DNA of 64,000 nucleotides from Cereibacter ovatus (GTDB lineage Bacteria; Pseudomonadota; Alphaproteobacteria; Rhodobacterales; Rhodobacteraceae), in NCBI RefSeq assembly GCF_900207575.1, contig NZ_OAOQ01000001.1:248001-312000 (forward strand). Direction: 5' to 3'. Made by a program: the position numbers and the translations under genes. Shown piece after piece: positions 1 through 9,035 of this stretch (the first letter of the stretch is position 1; the number at the start of each line of letters is the position of its first letter). The notes under the pieces are model-generated. The model was not told the DNA's origin. It worked only from the letters and a program-made list of their open reading frames with translations, and ran no database searches.

Positions 1-1289
1 GGCAGCCCATAGCCCATCGTGCCAAGGCCCCCGCTCGTCATCCAGCGGTTCGGCGCCTCGAAGCCCAGGAACTGCGCCGCCCACATCTGATGCTGGCCCA
101 CTTCGGTCGTCACATAGCGGTCCATGCCGCGGGTCAGCGCCTCAAGCCGTTGCAGCGCGTGCTGCGGCTTGATCAGCTTGTCCGAGTTCTGGAAGTCGAG
201 GCAGTTCACCGCCTTCCATTCCGCAATCTGTGCCCACCAGGCGGCCAGCGCCTCCTTGTTGACCTTGCGACCGCGCGACTTCCACAGCCGCAGCGCATCT
301 TCCAGCACATGGCCCACGTCGCCGACGATCGGCACATCCACCCGGATCACCTTGTTGATCGACGAGGGGTCGATGTCGATATGGACCTTCTTCGATCCGG
401 GGCTGAAGTCCTTGACGCGGCCGGTGATCCGGTCGTCGAACCGCGCGCCCACGTTGATCATCAGGTCGCAGCCGTGCATGGCCAGGTTGGCCTCATACAG
501 GCCGTGCATCCCCAGCATCCCCAGCCAGCCCTTGCCCGAAGCGGGGTAGGCGCCAAGGCCCATCAGCGTCGAGGTGATCGGGAACCCGGTCGCATCCACG
601 AACTCGCGCAGCAGCTGGCTGGCCGCGGTGCCAGAGTTGATGACCCCGCCGCCGGTATAGAAGATCGGCCGTTCCGCGGTCTCGATCATCTCGACCATGC
701 GGGTGATCGCCTCGATGTCGCCCTTCACCTTCGGCTGATAGTGGCTGATGCGCGCCTTCTGCGGCGGCGAGTATTCGGCGGTGGCGAACTGGACATCCTT
801 CGGAATGTCGATCAGCACCGGGCCGGGGCGGCCGTGGGTGGCGACATGGAAGGCCTGATGCAGCGTTTCGGCCAGTTTCGCCGTGTCCTTCACCAGCCAG
901 TTGTGCTTGGTGCAGGGGCGGGTGATGCCGACGGTGTCGGCCTCCTGGAAGCCATCGGTGCCGATCATGAAGGTCGGCACCTGACCCGAGATCACCACCA
1001 GCGGGATCGAATCCATCAGCGCATCGACCAGACCCGTCACCGCATTGGTGGCGCCGGGGCCTGAGGTCACGAGCACCACCCCCGGCTTGCCGGTCGAGCG
1101 GGCATAGCCTTCGGCCATATGGACTGCGCCCTGTTCGTGCCGCACGAGGATGTGGCGGATGTCGTTCTGCTGGAAGATCTCGTCATAGATCGGCAGCACC
1201 GCGCCGCCCGGATAGCCGAACACGGTATCCACACCCTGATCCTTCAGGGCTTGCACGACCATCCGCGCGCCGCTCATCACCTCGGTCAT
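1..1289 (-). CDS. ilvB: Acetolactate synthase large subunit (3' end cut by window)
   Basis: This enzyme condenses two pyruvates, or pyruvate and 2-oxobutyrate, in the first common step of valine, leucine and isoleucine synthesis, using ThDP, Mg2+ and FAD. The 429 visible residues contain the N-terminal ThDP-binding region with the catalytic Glu (E52 in RHEQGAVHMAEGYA), the central domain, and the beginning of the C-terminal ThDP domain (GGLGTMGYGLP). Roughly 150 C-terminal residues, including the GDG-N Mg2+ motif, lie beyond the window. A regulatory subunit gene (ilvH/ilvN) would be expected downstream but is outside the window. The gene is preceded by a leader peptide and attenuator. Confidence 0.96.
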   Translation of the reverse strand, partial: MTEVMSGARMVVQALKDQGVDTVFGYPGGAVLPIYDEIFQQNDIRHILVRHEQGAVHMAEGYARSTGKPGVVLVTSGPGATNAVTGLVDALMDSIPLVVISGQVPTFMIGTDGFQEADTVGITRPCTKHNWLVKDTAKLAETLHQAFHVATHGRPGPVLIDIPKDVQFATAEYSPPQKARISHYQPKVKGDIEAITRMVEMIETAERPIFYTGGGVINSGTAASQLLREFVDATGFPITSTLMGLGAYPASGKGWLGMLGMHGLYEANLAMHGCDLMINVGARFDDRITGRVKDFSPGSKKVHIDIDPSSINKVIRVDVPIVGDVGHVLEDALRLWKSRGRKVNKEALAAWWAQIAEWKAVNCLDFQNSDKLIKPQHALQRLEALTRGMDRYVTTEVGQHQMWAAQFLGFEAPNRWMTSGGLGTMGYGL

Positions 1290-1334
1290 CTCTCTCTCCA
1301 TCCTTCGGCGGCCCAGGGCCGCGCCGCGCGCAAC

Positions 1335-1362
1335 AAAAAGCCCCCGAAGGTCACTCGGGGGC
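1335..1362 (-). terminator. Attenuator terminator of the ilv leader
   Basis: On the minus strand an 8-bp GC-rich stem (arms 1362-1355 and 1347-1340, loop of 7) is followed at once by five Ts (1339-1335). This is a textbook intrinsic terminator, placed about 45 nt before the ilvB start and after the Val/Leu leader peptide. It should stop transcription when branched-chain aminoacyl-tRNAs are plentiful. Confidence 0.85.
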
Positions 1363-1403
1363 GCATGGGAACCTGAATGGCTAACCGTTACCGGCCCATG
1401 CGC
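1361..1403 (-). promoter_or_regulatory. Antiterminator stem of the ilv attenuator
   Basis: Two perfectly complementary 9-nt segments, 1403-1395 (inside the 3' part of the leader ORF) and 1369-1361, can pair. The second overlaps the 5' arm of the terminator by two bases, so the two structures compete. A ribosome stalled at the Val-Val-Leu-Leu codons would leave the first arm free and favour antitermination; one that reaches the stop codon would mask it. Confidence 0.65.
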
Positions 1404-1435
1404 ACCTTTCCACCAAGAAGTACGACGCCAGACAT
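1388..1435 (-). CDS. Branched-chain amino acid leader peptide (15 aa)
   Basis: This is a 15-codon ORF starting with ATG, peptide MSGVVLLGGKVRMGR, ending in TAA. Three Val and two Leu codons, with a consecutive Val-Val-Leu-Leu run, fit the regulatory amino acids of acetolactate synthase. It lies about 22 nt downstream of a predicted transcription start and upstream of a terminator hairpin, the layout of a ribosome-mediated attenuator. It is too short for normal gene calling. Confidence 0.75.
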   Translation of the reverse strand: MSGVVLLGGKVRMGR

Positions 1436-1463
1436 CCCGGGCCCCCTGCTGCGGTCGGCCCGG

Positions 1464-1492
1464 ACACTAGGCGGTGGCGCGGGGGGCGTCAA
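1464..1492 (-). promoter_or_regulatory. Sigma70-type promoter of the ilv leader
   Basis: Reading the minus strand, TTGACG (1492-1487) and TAGTGT (1469-1464) are separated by exactly 17 bp. Transcription would start near 1457, giving a leader of about 165 nt that holds the leader peptide, antiterminator and terminator. Confidence 0.6.
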
Positions 1493-1591
1493 TGGCAAAT
1501 CCGCGAAGAAAGTGTCGCAGCAGGGCGCCTTGCCGCACATTTGTTTCACGACCGCGGCCGGGTGGGCAACAACCGCAAAAACCGGGCCTGG

Positions 1592-2515
1592 CTAAAGCAT
1601 CAGCGCGACATAGCCGCCATAGGCAGCCAGCAAAAGCCCGCCCGCCCAGCGCGGCACGCCCGCCAGCAGTGCCGCCAGCGCCACCGTCGTCAGCGCCACG
1701 CCCAGGACCATCGGCATGTCCACCAACAGAAACCGCGGGTCCAGCCCGTTGATCGGCAAGACCAGCGCCGTCACCCCCGGGATGCCCAGCGCGTTGAAGA
1801 TGTTCGATCCGATGACATTGCCGATGGCGATTTCGGAATGTTTGCGCCATGCCGCGATCAGCGAGGTCGCCAGTTCCGGCAGCGAGGTGCCGACCGCCAC
1901 CACCGTCAGCCCGATCACCGCTTCGGAGATGCCGAAGGCGCGCGCGATCTCGGTGGCGCTGTCAACCAGAAGCCGCGCGCCCACCATCAGCACGACAAGC
2001 CCCGCCAGCGTCAGCAGCACCGATTTCCAGACCGGCGGGATTGCGGGGCCCTCACTCTCCTCGGCCTCGACCCGTGCGGTCAGGAACGACATCGCCAGAA
2101 AACCTGCCAGCCCCGCCAGCAGCAGCGCGCCCTCGGCCCGGTCCAGCCTGCCATCCAGCAGCATCAGCCACAGCAGCGCCGCCGCCCCGACCATCACCGC
2201 CAGATCGCGCCAGCTTTGCCGAATATCCATCACGATGGGCGAAATCAGCGCGGCCAGCCCGACGATCAGCAGCACATTGGCGATATTTGATCCAAGGACA
2301 TTGCCGATCGCGAGCGCCGATGAGCCATTAAGCGCCGCATTGATCGACACCAGCAGTTCGGGCGTCGAGGTGCCGAAGCCGACGATGGTCAGCCCGATCA
2401 CCATCGGGCTGATGCGCCAGGCGCGGGCCACGTTGCTTGCCCCCCTGACCAGAAACTCGCCACCGAAAAACAGGCCCAGAAGGCCAATCGTGAAAAGAAG
2501 ATAGACCAAGGACAT
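1592..2515 (-). CDS. Calcium/sodium antiporter (YrbG-like CaCA family)
   Basis: This 307-residue protein is the usual length for bacterial K+-independent Na+/Ca2+ exchangers, which expel Ca2+ across the inner membrane. It shows the internal duplication of the family: GTSTPE (48-53) and GTSLPE (209-214), each followed by a GN-x-x-GSNI motif, and about ten hydrophobic segments. The middle carries a short acidic loop (EAEESEG). It stands alone, followed by the ilv promoter region and preceded by a 338-bp noncoding stretch. Transport of Ca2+ rather than another cation is inferred from family. Confidence 0.9.
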   Translation of the reverse strand: MSLVYLLFTIGLLGLFFGGEFLVRGASNVARAWRISPMVIGLTIVGFGTSTPELLVSINAALNGSSALAIGNVLGSNIANVLLIVGLAALISPIVMDIRQSWRDLAVMVGAAALLWLMLLDGRLDRAEGALLLAGLAGFLAMSFLTARVEAEESEGPAIPPVWKSVLLTLAGLVVLMVGARLLVDSATEIARAFGISEAVIGLTVVAVGTSLPELATSLIAAWRKHSEIAIGNVIGSNIFNALGIPGVTALVLPINGLDPRFLLVDMPMVLGVALTTVALAALLAGVPRWAGGLLLAAYGGYVALML

Positions 2516-2853
2516 CTCCGTTCAGGGTCGGGGAAGGGCAGGGATCGCTTGTTCCCAGATGTCGCTTTTCGGTGCCATGACAAGATGCTGCCGCGCGAAA
2601 GCCGCCGCTGACGTGGCGGCGCCGTCACATCGGCACAAGAAAGCCGAGGTGGGCAAAGTGGGGGTGCCGCCGACAGGGGCGGCGCAACACCGGCCAGCGG
2701 GCAGGGGGGTAACACAAGGGACGCGAGGACAGGGGGCAAGGCAAAGGACAGGGGGGGCAAGGCAACCGCGGACCCGCGGACAGGGCCGGTGGTTGCTTTG
2801 CCCCGTGTCGGCGGGTCTGCGGTTGCTTTGCCGGGTGCCGGGTGCGACAGGCG
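2516..2853. repeat. Noncoding interval with an imperfect inverted repeat
   Basis: No convincing gene is present. The right half is rich in GGCAAGGCAA-type runs: a direct repeat of about 16 nt at 2730 and 2748, and an inverted repeat with arms 2756-2777 and 2811-2832 (about 19 of 22 positions pair). It lies just downstream of bpt, so it may be that gene's 3' structure or terminator, but it has no U-tract. Confidence 0.5.
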
Positions 2854-3690
2854 TCAGTCGCGGATGTTGGGCCGCGCTTCGGGCAGGCTGATCCGCGCCA
2901 CCTGTTCGGCAATCGGATCGACGCTCAGGGGGTGCAGTTCCGCCCGGTGATCCGAGGGCAGGCCGATATCCTGCCACCGCCCGCCCTTGTAGATTTCCAG
3001 CGACGAGAAATTGGCCTTGTAGCCCATCTTGCGGCTGCCGGGCACCCAGTATCCCAGATAGACGTAAGGCAGTCCGGCCTCGCGCGCGATCTCGATATGG
3101 TCAAGGATCACATGCGTCCCCAGCGAGCGCGCCGCAAGGTCGGGGTCATAGAACGAATAGACCATGCTCAGCCCGTCATCGAAGATGTCGGTCAGGCAGA
3201 CGGCGGCCAGCGGGCGGGGGCCGCCATTCTCGGCCGAGAGGGAATATTCGATCACCCGCGACCGGATCGGGGTTTCCTCGATCATGGCGGCGAATTCGAA
3301 GATGTCCATGTCGGCCATGCCACCATCGGCGTGGCGGTCATCAAGATAGCGGCGGAACAGCGTATACTGATCCTCGGTCGCCCATGGGCTGGTGGCGTTG
3401 CGGCGCAGGTCGGCATTGCGGCGCTGGATGCGGCGCTGGGTGCGGGTGGGCTGGAAATCGGCCACGCGGATGCGCGCCGAAAGACAGGCCGAACATTCCG
3501 CACAAGAGGGGCGGTAAAGCACGTTCTGCGACCGCCGGAAGCCCTGCTTCGACAGCGTGTCATTCAGCTTCTGGGCGTGTTCGCCTTGCAGCGCAGTGAA
3601 CAGCTTACGCTCCAGCCGCCCGTCCAGATAGGGGCAGGACTGCGGGGCCGTCACATAGAACTGCGGGGCGATGGGAAGCGTGTGACGCAT
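2854..3690 (-). CDS. bpt: Aspartate/glutamate leucyltransferase (N-end rule)
   Basis: Bpt transfers leucine from Leu-tRNA to proteins with N-terminal Asp or Glu, marking them for ClpS/ClpAP degradation in the cytoplasm. The 278-residue protein has the arginyltransferase-type N-terminal region ([16 protein letters not shown], with the conserved Cys-containing stretch [16 protein letters not shown]) and the C-terminal acyltransferase half with [18 protein letters not shown]. The length fits bacterial Bpt. Assignment to Bpt rather than arginyl-transferring Ate rests on family resemblance; substrate choice cannot be read from the sequence. The RDD gene lies about 100 bp upstream on the same strand. 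Confidence 0.92.
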   Translation of the reverse strand: MRHTLPIAPQFYVTAPQSCPYLDGRLERKLFTALQGEHAQKLNDTLSKQGFRRSQNVLYRPSCAECSACLSARIRVADFQPTRTQRRIQRRNADLRRNATSPWATEDQYTLFRRYLDDRHADGGMADMDIFEFAAMIEETPIRSRVIEYSLSAENGGPRPLAAVCLTDIFDDGLSMVYSFYDPDLAARSLGTHVILDHIEIAREAGLPYVYLGYWVPGSRKMGYKANFSSLEIYKGGRWQDIGLPSDHRAELHPLSVDPIAEQVARISLPEARPNIRD

Positions 3691-3792
3691 CAGGGGCTCG
3701 TCGGTGAACTGCCGGTTACGTTAGCAAGGCCGGGCACCCACGCCAAGCGCCCTGTTGTGGTGGCAGGGCGGCAAAATCGCACGATTTCACGA

Positions 3793-4245
3793 TCATTCCC
3801 CGGCCGCGCGGTTCAGTGCGACAGTGCCCAGAACATGGTCGGTCAAACCCTGTGCCCGCGCCGAGGTCAGCATCAGCACCACCGAAACCACCTGCGGCAG
3901 CACCATCCCGATCGAGACCGTATAGCCCAGCGTATGCAGGAATGCCTCGGGCAGGGTAAACCTTTCGCCGCGGGCGTTGCGCATCCCGATCGCCATCAGC
4001 CGCATCCCCGGCGTGGCCGACTGGCGCGCAAGACTGACGGTGCGATAGGCAACACCCACGCAGAGGTAAAGAAACGGCAGGAAAAACAGCGCGGTAAAGG
4101 CGGTGAACGGCACGATCAGCGCCGTCAGAAGCGCAATCAGGATCGTGTCCACGATCCAGGCCAGCCCGCGCTTCGTCGGCACGTCGGCATAAAATTCGGC
4201 GTGCCGCACGGGATCAGGCAGCGGATCGGTCCAGGCGTCGGTCAT
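3793..4245 (-). CDS. RDD family membrane protein
   Basis: This is a 150-residue inner-membrane protein of unknown function. The RDD signature is partly degenerate here (R27...D34 in KRGLAWIVDTILIALL), followed by about three hydrophobic segments and the family's characteristic SATPGMRLMAIGMRN motif. A ribosome site AAGGAG lies upstream of the ATG. It sits between bpt and a DUF2852 gene on the same strand. RDD proteins have been linked to ion transport, but nothing here decides that. Confidence 0.85.
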   Translation of the reverse strand: MTDAWTDPLPDPVRHAEFYADVPTKRGLAWIVDTILIALLTALIVPFTAFTALFFLPFLYLCVGVAYRTVSLARQSATPGMRLMAIGMRNARGERFTLPEAFLHTLGYTVSIGMVLPQVVSVVLMLTSARAQGLTDHVLGTVALNRAAGE

Positions 4246-4301
4246 CGGGCAGGGCTCCTTGGGCCGTGGGTGCGCGGCCCTTGCGGGCCGCGCCGGTCGT
4301 G

Positions 4302-4709
4302 TCAGGTTTCGGCCGGTTCGCGCGGGGTGGCGGCGGTGCGGGCGCGCTCGTCCATGAAGGCATCGAACTCTTGCTTGTCCTTGGCTTCGCGCAGGCGCTG
4401 AAGGAAGGATTCGAACGCGGTCTGTTCTTCTTCAAGACGACGAAGGGTCTCGGCCTTGTAGGCGTCGAACGCGGTATTGCCGGACGAGTTCCAGGCAAAG
4501 GGCGCGGCACGGCGGGCGGTGCGGCAGGAACGGCTGAACATGCGCTTGCTCCAGATCATATAGCCAAGAAGGGCGAGGCCGGCGGGCCAGAAGACGATGA
4601 ACCCGGCAACGGTCGCGGCAATCCACGCGGGGCGCCCGCGCTCGTCAAGCCAGGCTTCGGCGCGGGCGGGCCACGAGGCGGCACCGGCGCGGGCAGTGGC
4701 AGATATCAT
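4302..4709 (-). CDS. DUF2852 domain membrane protein
   Basis: This 135-residue protein matches the alphaproteobacterial DUF2852 pattern: one N-terminal hydrophobic segment (about 29-52, AATVAGFIVFWPAGLALLGY), a basic cytoplasmic stretch, the motif GNTAFDAYKAETLRRLEEE, and a charged helical C-terminus (probable coiled coil, about 82-125). Function is unknown. GGAGC lies about 8 nt before the ATG. It is divergent from glnE across a repeat-rich interval. Confidence 0.85.
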   Translation of the reverse strand: MISATARAGAASWPARAEAWLDERGRPAWIAATVAGFIVFWPAGLALLGYMIWSKRMFSRSCRTARRAAPFAWNSSGNTAFDAYKAETLRRLEEEQTAFESFLQRLREAKDKQEFDAFMDERARTAATPREPAET

Positions 4710-5120
4710 GGGCTTGCTCCGTCAGTTGATGTGAATGGTTTTCACATGCATCCAGATGGGGGCTGCGACCCAGCCCGCAAGGGGCAATGTTAAGGAAATT
4801 TACATCCCGGGGCAAAAGACCATCCTGTTGGCCCGGCAGGTGCCGGACCGACACCACCTGTCACAGTGGCGCAGGCAACCATTTCCCCACCCGCGCGCAA
4901 AGCGAGGGATGAGGAATGACCACCCGCCGCGTTGTCCATTCCCCCGCGCGCGCAAAGCTGTGCCATAGGCTGCCAGCCCTGCGGTCCTTCACCTACCATC
5001 GCCCTGCGCATGCAAGAGCTGCGGCGACGGGTGGCCTATTATCCGTTTGACCTGCGCCATCGCCCTGCGCGCGCAAGAGCTGCCGTTGACCGCCCCGCGG
5101 CGCGCGGCCATTGTGGCGCC
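4710..5120 (+). repeat. Noncoding interval upstream of glnE with four direct repeats
   Basis: The 411-bp gap between DUF2852 and glnE holds four imperfect copies of a unit built around CGCGCGCAAAGC / CGCGCAAGAGCTG, near 4891, 4941, 4997-5022 and 5058-5083. The last two are 61 bp apart and agree at 24 of 26 positions. The glnE reading frame stays open through this region (to 4932), but codon use and content are not coding-like and the normal GlnE start is 5121. Confidence 0.5.
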
Positions 5121-7934
5121 ATGACAGATTTCGCCTCGCGTATCACCCGCCAGCCGCTGCCCTACGATCCGGCCCCCGCCGCCGAGATCGCCGCCGCCTT
5201 CCGTGACCTTCCCCCCGAGGTGTCCGGCCTTCTGGCCGCCACCGCCGGATGCAGCCCGTTCCTGCGTGGCCTGATGCTGCGCGAACCCGATTGGCTGCGG
5301 GCAGCCCTGTCGGTCGCCCCCGAGGCGGCGGTTGCTGCGGTGCTGGACCCGCTGGACCAGGTGCCGCTGGCCGATCTGGGCGCGGGGCTGCGCATCGCCA
5401 AGCGGCGCGTGGCGCTGTTCACCGCGCTGGCCGATCTGGGCGGGGTCTGGCCGCTGGAGATGGTGACCGGCGCGCTGACGCGGCTGGCCGACCGGGCGGT
5501 GGATCTGTCGATGAAGCGCCTTGTCGCGGATGAGATCCGCCGCGGCAAGCTGCCCGGCGCCCGCGCCGAGGATGCCGAGACCGCGGGCGGCATGGTGGCG
5601 TTGGCCATGGGCAAGATGGGCGCGGGCGAGTTGAACTATTCGTCCGACATCGATCTGGTCTGCCTGTTCGACGAAACCCGCTACCCCGGCGAGGAACACG
5701 AGGCCCGCGCCGCCTTCATCCGCGTCACGCGCCGGATGACTGCGATGCTGTCGGACCTGACGGCCGAAGGCTATGTCTTTCGCACCGACCTGCGGCTGCG
5801 CCCCGACGCGGCGGTGACGCCGGTCTGCCTGTCGATGGCCGCCGCCGAAAGCTATTACGAAAGCGTAGGCCGGACATGGGAACGCGCGGCCTATATCAAG
5901 GCCCGCCCCTGCGGTGGCGATCTTGCCGCGGGCGCGCGGTTCCTTCAGACGCTGACCCCCTTTGTCTGGCGCAAGCATCTGGATTTCGTGGCCATTCAGG
6001 ACGCCCATGACATGCGGCTGCGCATCCGCGATCACCGCGGCCTGCATGGCCCGGTGGTGATCGAGGGCCACGACATGAAGCTGGGGGTCGGGGGGATCCG
6101 CGAGATCGAGTTCTTCACCCAGACCCGGCAACTGATCGCCGGTGGCCGCGACCCCAGCCTTCGCGATCGCACGACCGTGGGCGGGCTGCGCGCTCTGGCG
6201 GCCTCGGGCTGGGTGCCGCCCGAGGTCAGCGATGAACTGATCGACCATTACCGCGCCCACCGCGAGGTCGAACACCGGCTTCAGATGGTGCAGGATGCGC
6301 AAACCCACGAGATGCCGGCCTCGGCCGCGGCGGTGGACCGGATCGCCAGCTTCTGCGGCCTGACCCCCGAGGCGTTCCGCGCCACGCTGCACGACCGGCT
6401 GGCGCGGGTGGACCGGCTGACCGAAGGCTTCTTTGCCCCCGGCGCGGCCGAAACCGGGCCGGACTTGTCCGACCACGCGCGCGCCATCGTCGATGGCTGG
6501 GCCAGCTATCCCGCGCTGCGCTCGCAGCGCGCGGTGACGATCTTCAACCGGCTGCGGCCGCAGATCCTGAAAAGCCTGGCGCGTGCCGGCAATGCCGACG
6601 AGGCGCTGGCCGCGTTCGACGGCTTTCTGGCCGGGCTGCCCTCCGGCGTGCAGATCTTTGCGCTGTTCGATGCGAACCCGCCGCTGGTGGACCTGATCGC
6701 CGACATCTGCGCCACCTCGCCCAAGCTGGCGCTGTATCTGTCGCGCAATTCGGGGGTGCTGGATGCGGTGATCGGCGGCTTTTTCTTCGCACCCTGGCCG
6801 GGGGTGGGCGCACTTTCGGCGGAACTTGCCGCGCGGCTGACCGAGATCGGCGATTATGAACGCAGGCTGGATGGCGCGCGGCGCTGGATGAAGGAATGGC
6901 ATTTCCGCATCGGTGTCCACCATCTGCGCGGCCTGATCGACGCGTTCGAGGCGTCGAAACAATACGCCGATCTGGCCGAGGCGGTGGTGGTGGCGCTGTG
7001 GCCTGTGGTGTCCGAGGAATTTGCCCGCAAGCACGGCCCCGCGCCGGGTCGCGGCGCGGTGGTGCTGGGGATGGGCAGCCTTGGCGCGGGGCGGCTGAAC
7101 GCGGGCTCCGACCTTGATCTGATCGTGATCCACGACGCGCAGGGACAAGAGGCCAGCGACGGTCCCCGCCCGCTGGCCGCGCGGCCCTATTTCGCCCGTG
7201 TGACACAGGCGCTGGTCACGGCGCTGACCGCACCGATGGCCGAGGGCCGCCTTTATGAGGTCGACATGCGCCTTCGCCCCTCGGGGCGGCAGGGGCCGGT
7301 GGCCACGGCACTGGAATCCTTCGAAAGCTATCAGCGCGACGAGGCCTGGACATGGGAGCATCTGGCCCTGACCCGGGCGCGGCCGCTGGTGGGCGACCCC
7401 TCGCTGGCAGCCGAGATCGAGACGCTGCGCCGGCTGATCCTGACCGACAAGGCCGTGCCCGCGCGGGTGCTGCCCGATGTGGCCGACATGCGCCGAAGGC
7501 TGGCCGAAGCCAAGCCCGCCACCGGCGAATGGGAGGCCAAGAATGGCCCCGGCCGGCTGATGGATATCGAACTTCTGGCCCAGACCGCAGCACTTCTGGC
7601 CGGAGATCCGGCCCGGCGGGTGGAACAGCAATTGCGCGCGGGGGTGAAAAGCGGCTTCCTGTCGGCCGCCGACGAAACCGCGCTGCTGGCGGCCTATCGG
7701 CTGTGCTGGCGCCTTCAGGCAGGCTCGCGCCTGTTGTCCGAAGGCCAGGTCGATCCATCCCGACTGGGCGAGGGCGGCTGCGCCTTCCTTCTGCGCGAAG
7801 TCGAGGCACCCTCGCCCGAGGCGCTCTCGACCCGGCTTGCGGCAGTGGTGGCCGAGGCCGAAACAAGGATCTCCGCGCGACTTGGCGCGGCAAGCGACAC
7901 AGTGACAAAGGAGAGCGGCCGTGCGGCTGAATGA
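5121..7934 (+). CDS. glnE: Bifunctional glutamine synthetase adenylyltransferase/deadenylylase
   Basis: GlnE attaches AMP to, and phosphorolytically removes it from, glutamine synthetase, tuning ammonium assimilation in response to PII. The 937-residue chain has the two expected nucleotidyltransferase domains, each with a G-[ST]-D-x-D core: SSDIDLV near residue 175 (deadenylylase half) and GSDLDLI near 665 (adenylylase half), each followed by a GlnD-PII-uridylyltransferase-like helical domain. I chose ATG 5121 because the product then begins MTDFASRITRQP like relatives; the frame is open to 4932. It overlaps the next small gene by 14 bp. Confidence 0.95.
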   Translation: MTDFASRITRQPLPYDPAPAAEIAAAFRDLPPEVSGLLAATAGCSPFLRGLMLREPDWLRAALSVAPEAAVAAVLDPLDQVPLADLGAGLRIAKRRVALFTALADLGGVWPLEMVTGALTRLADRAVDLSMKRLVADEIRRGKLPGARAEDAETAGGMVALAMGKMGAGELNYSSDIDLVCLFDETRYPGEEHEARAAFIRVTRRMTAMLSDLTAEGYVFRTDLRLRPDAAVTPVCLSMAAAESYYESVGRTWERAAYIKARPCGGDLAAGARFLQTLTPFVWRKHLDFVAIQDAHDMRLRIRDHRGLHGPVVIEGHDMKLGVGGIREIEFFTQTRQLIAGGRDPSLRDRTTVGGLRALAASGWVPPEVSDELIDHYRAHREVEHRLQMVQDAQTHEMPASAAAVDRIASFCGLTPEAFRATLHDRLARVDRLTEGFFAPGAAETGPDLSDHARAIVDGWASYPALRSQRAVTIFNRLRPQILKSLARAGNADEALAAFDGFLAGLPSGVQIFALFDANPPLVDLIADICATSPKLALYLSRNSGVLDAVIGGFFFAPWPGVGALSAELAARLTEIGDYERRLDGARRWMKEWHFRIGVHHLRGLIDAFEASKQYADLAEAVVVALWPVVSEEFARKHGPAPGRGAVVLGMGSLGAGRLNAGSDLDLIVIHDAQGQEASDGPRPLAARPYFARVTQALVTALTAPMAEGRLYEVDMRLRPSGRQGPVATALESFESYQRDEAWTWEHLALTRARPLVGDPSLAAEIETLRRLILTDKAVPARVLPDVADMRRRLAEAKPATGEWEAKNGPGRLMDIELLAQTAALLAGDPARRVEQQLRAGVKSGFLSAADETALLAAYRLCWRLQAGSRLLSEGQVDPSRLGEGGCAFLLREVEAPSPEALSTRLAAVVAEAETRISARLGAASDTVTKESGRAAE

Positions 7935-8190
7935 GGCGGACCCGAAAGGGCTTGTGCGCGAAAGCTATGCGATTGAGGGCATCAGCATCTATGAATGCCG
8001 CTCGATCTTCGTCGATTGGGCGTTAAGCATTCCAACGACAGATGCGGCCGAGGCACTGCGCGTGCTGATCGCCGCCTATGCGGCCGAGCGGCCCGACCAC
8101 CCGATGAGCACGGTGCTGAACGACGGCCTTGCCGCGCCCTCTGCCCCGCGCCGCCGCGGCGGCCGGGCGGCACGCGTGGGCGAGAACTGA
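7921..8190 (+). CDS. Small protein translationally coupled to glnE
   Basis: This 89-residue protein starts at GTG 7921, inside the glnE 3' end, with a good ribosome site (AAAGGAGAG) ending about 5 nt before. The first 60 residues look folded (acidic, with ESYAIEGISIYECRSIFVDWAL), and the last 20 are basic and Arg/Gly-rich. I do not recognise a domain. The overlap suggests co-translation with glnE, so a role near nitrogen control is possible but is only inferred from position. Confidence 0.75.
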   Translation: MRLNEADPKGLVRESYAIEGISIYECRSIFVDWALSIPTTDAAEALRVLIAAYAAERPDHPMSTVLNDGLAAPSAPRRRGGRAARVGEN

Positions 8191-8355
8191 CCCTCACCCC
8201 CTGACGGCGAGGCCCCGAAACGGGCGTGACACCGAATGAATGCCCGAGGGCGCCATCGCCGCCAGCCTGCCCCGATCCCGTCCAAACAACATCCCGAACA
8301 GCGGCAGAGGCACGCCAACGGCAAACTCCGCGGGGCCATGCGCGACAAAACTGCC

Positions 8356-8994
8356 TTAGCGCAGGGCCGCAGCCTCGCGGGCCAGCCGGGTGATGCCTGC
8401 CCAGTCCCCCGCCTGCATCATCGCCTTCGGCGCGACCCAGCTTCCCCCGACACAGACGACATTTCCCAGCGAGAGATAGTCGCGCGCATTGCCAAGCCCG
8501 ATCCCGCCGGTGGGGCAGAACTGAACCTGCGGCAACGGCCCCGACAACGCCTTCACCGCCGGCGCCCCTCCCGCACTTTCTGCCGGAAAGAACTTCTGCA
8601 TGCTGTAGCCACGCTCAAGCAGCGCCATGACCTCGGTTGCTGTCGCAGCCCCTGGCAGAAACGCCAACCCCTCATTCTCGCAGGCATCCAGCAAGCGATC
8701 CGTCGCGCCGGGCGATACCCCGAAGCGCGCCCCGGCCTGCTTTGCGGCCACCACATCCGCAGGCGTCAGCAGGGTTCCGGCCCCGACGATCCCGCCCTCG
8801 ACCTCGGCCATCACGCGGATCGCATCCAGTGCCACGGGGGTGCGCAGCGTCACCTCAAGCGCCGGAAGACCGCCCGCCACCAGCGCCTCGGCCAACGGGC
8901 GGGCATGGGCGAGGTCGTCGATCACCAGAACCGGCACAACGGCTGCTCTGCGGCATATTTCGAGAGCGATGCGGCTTTGTTCGGTGGCAAGCAT
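8356..8994 (-). CDS. eda: 2-dehydro-3-deoxy-6-phosphogluconate aldolase
   Basis: KDPG aldolase splits 2-keto-3-deoxy-6-phosphogluconate into pyruvate and glyceraldehyde 3-phosphate, the last special step of the Entner-Doudoroff pathway. The 212-residue class I aldolase shows VPVLVIDD near the N-terminus, LEVTLRT with the general-base Glu, GAGTLLTP, and the Schiff-base Lys in MQKFFPAE followed by FCPTGGI. Start at ATG 8994 is supported by AGAAGGAC just upstream; the frame continues to 9171 but that part lies in a repeat. It lies 283 bp downstream of edd. Confidence 0.95.
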   Translation of the reverse strand: MLATEQSRIALEICRRAAVVPVLVIDDLAHARPLAEALVAGGLPALEVTLRTPVALDAIRVMAEVEGGIVGAGTLLTPADVVAAKQAGARFGVSPGATDRLLDACENEGLAFLPGAATATEVMALLERGYSMQKFFPAESAGGAPAVKALSGPLPQVQFCPTGGIGLGNARDYLSLGNVVCVGGSWVAPKAMMQAGDWAGITRLAREAAALR

Positions 8995-9035
8995 GGAAAG
9001 TCCTTCTGGCCGAGGCTCGGCTGGCTGATGGCGGA

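Noticed and set aside
2842-4401. A 519-residue plus-strand ORF over bpt and the RDD gene.
   Set aside because: It is antisense to two recognised genes and has no features of its own.
4989-7631. An 880-residue minus-strand ORF across glnE.
   Set aside because: It is a shadow of glnE with no domain, no ribosome site and unnatural composition.
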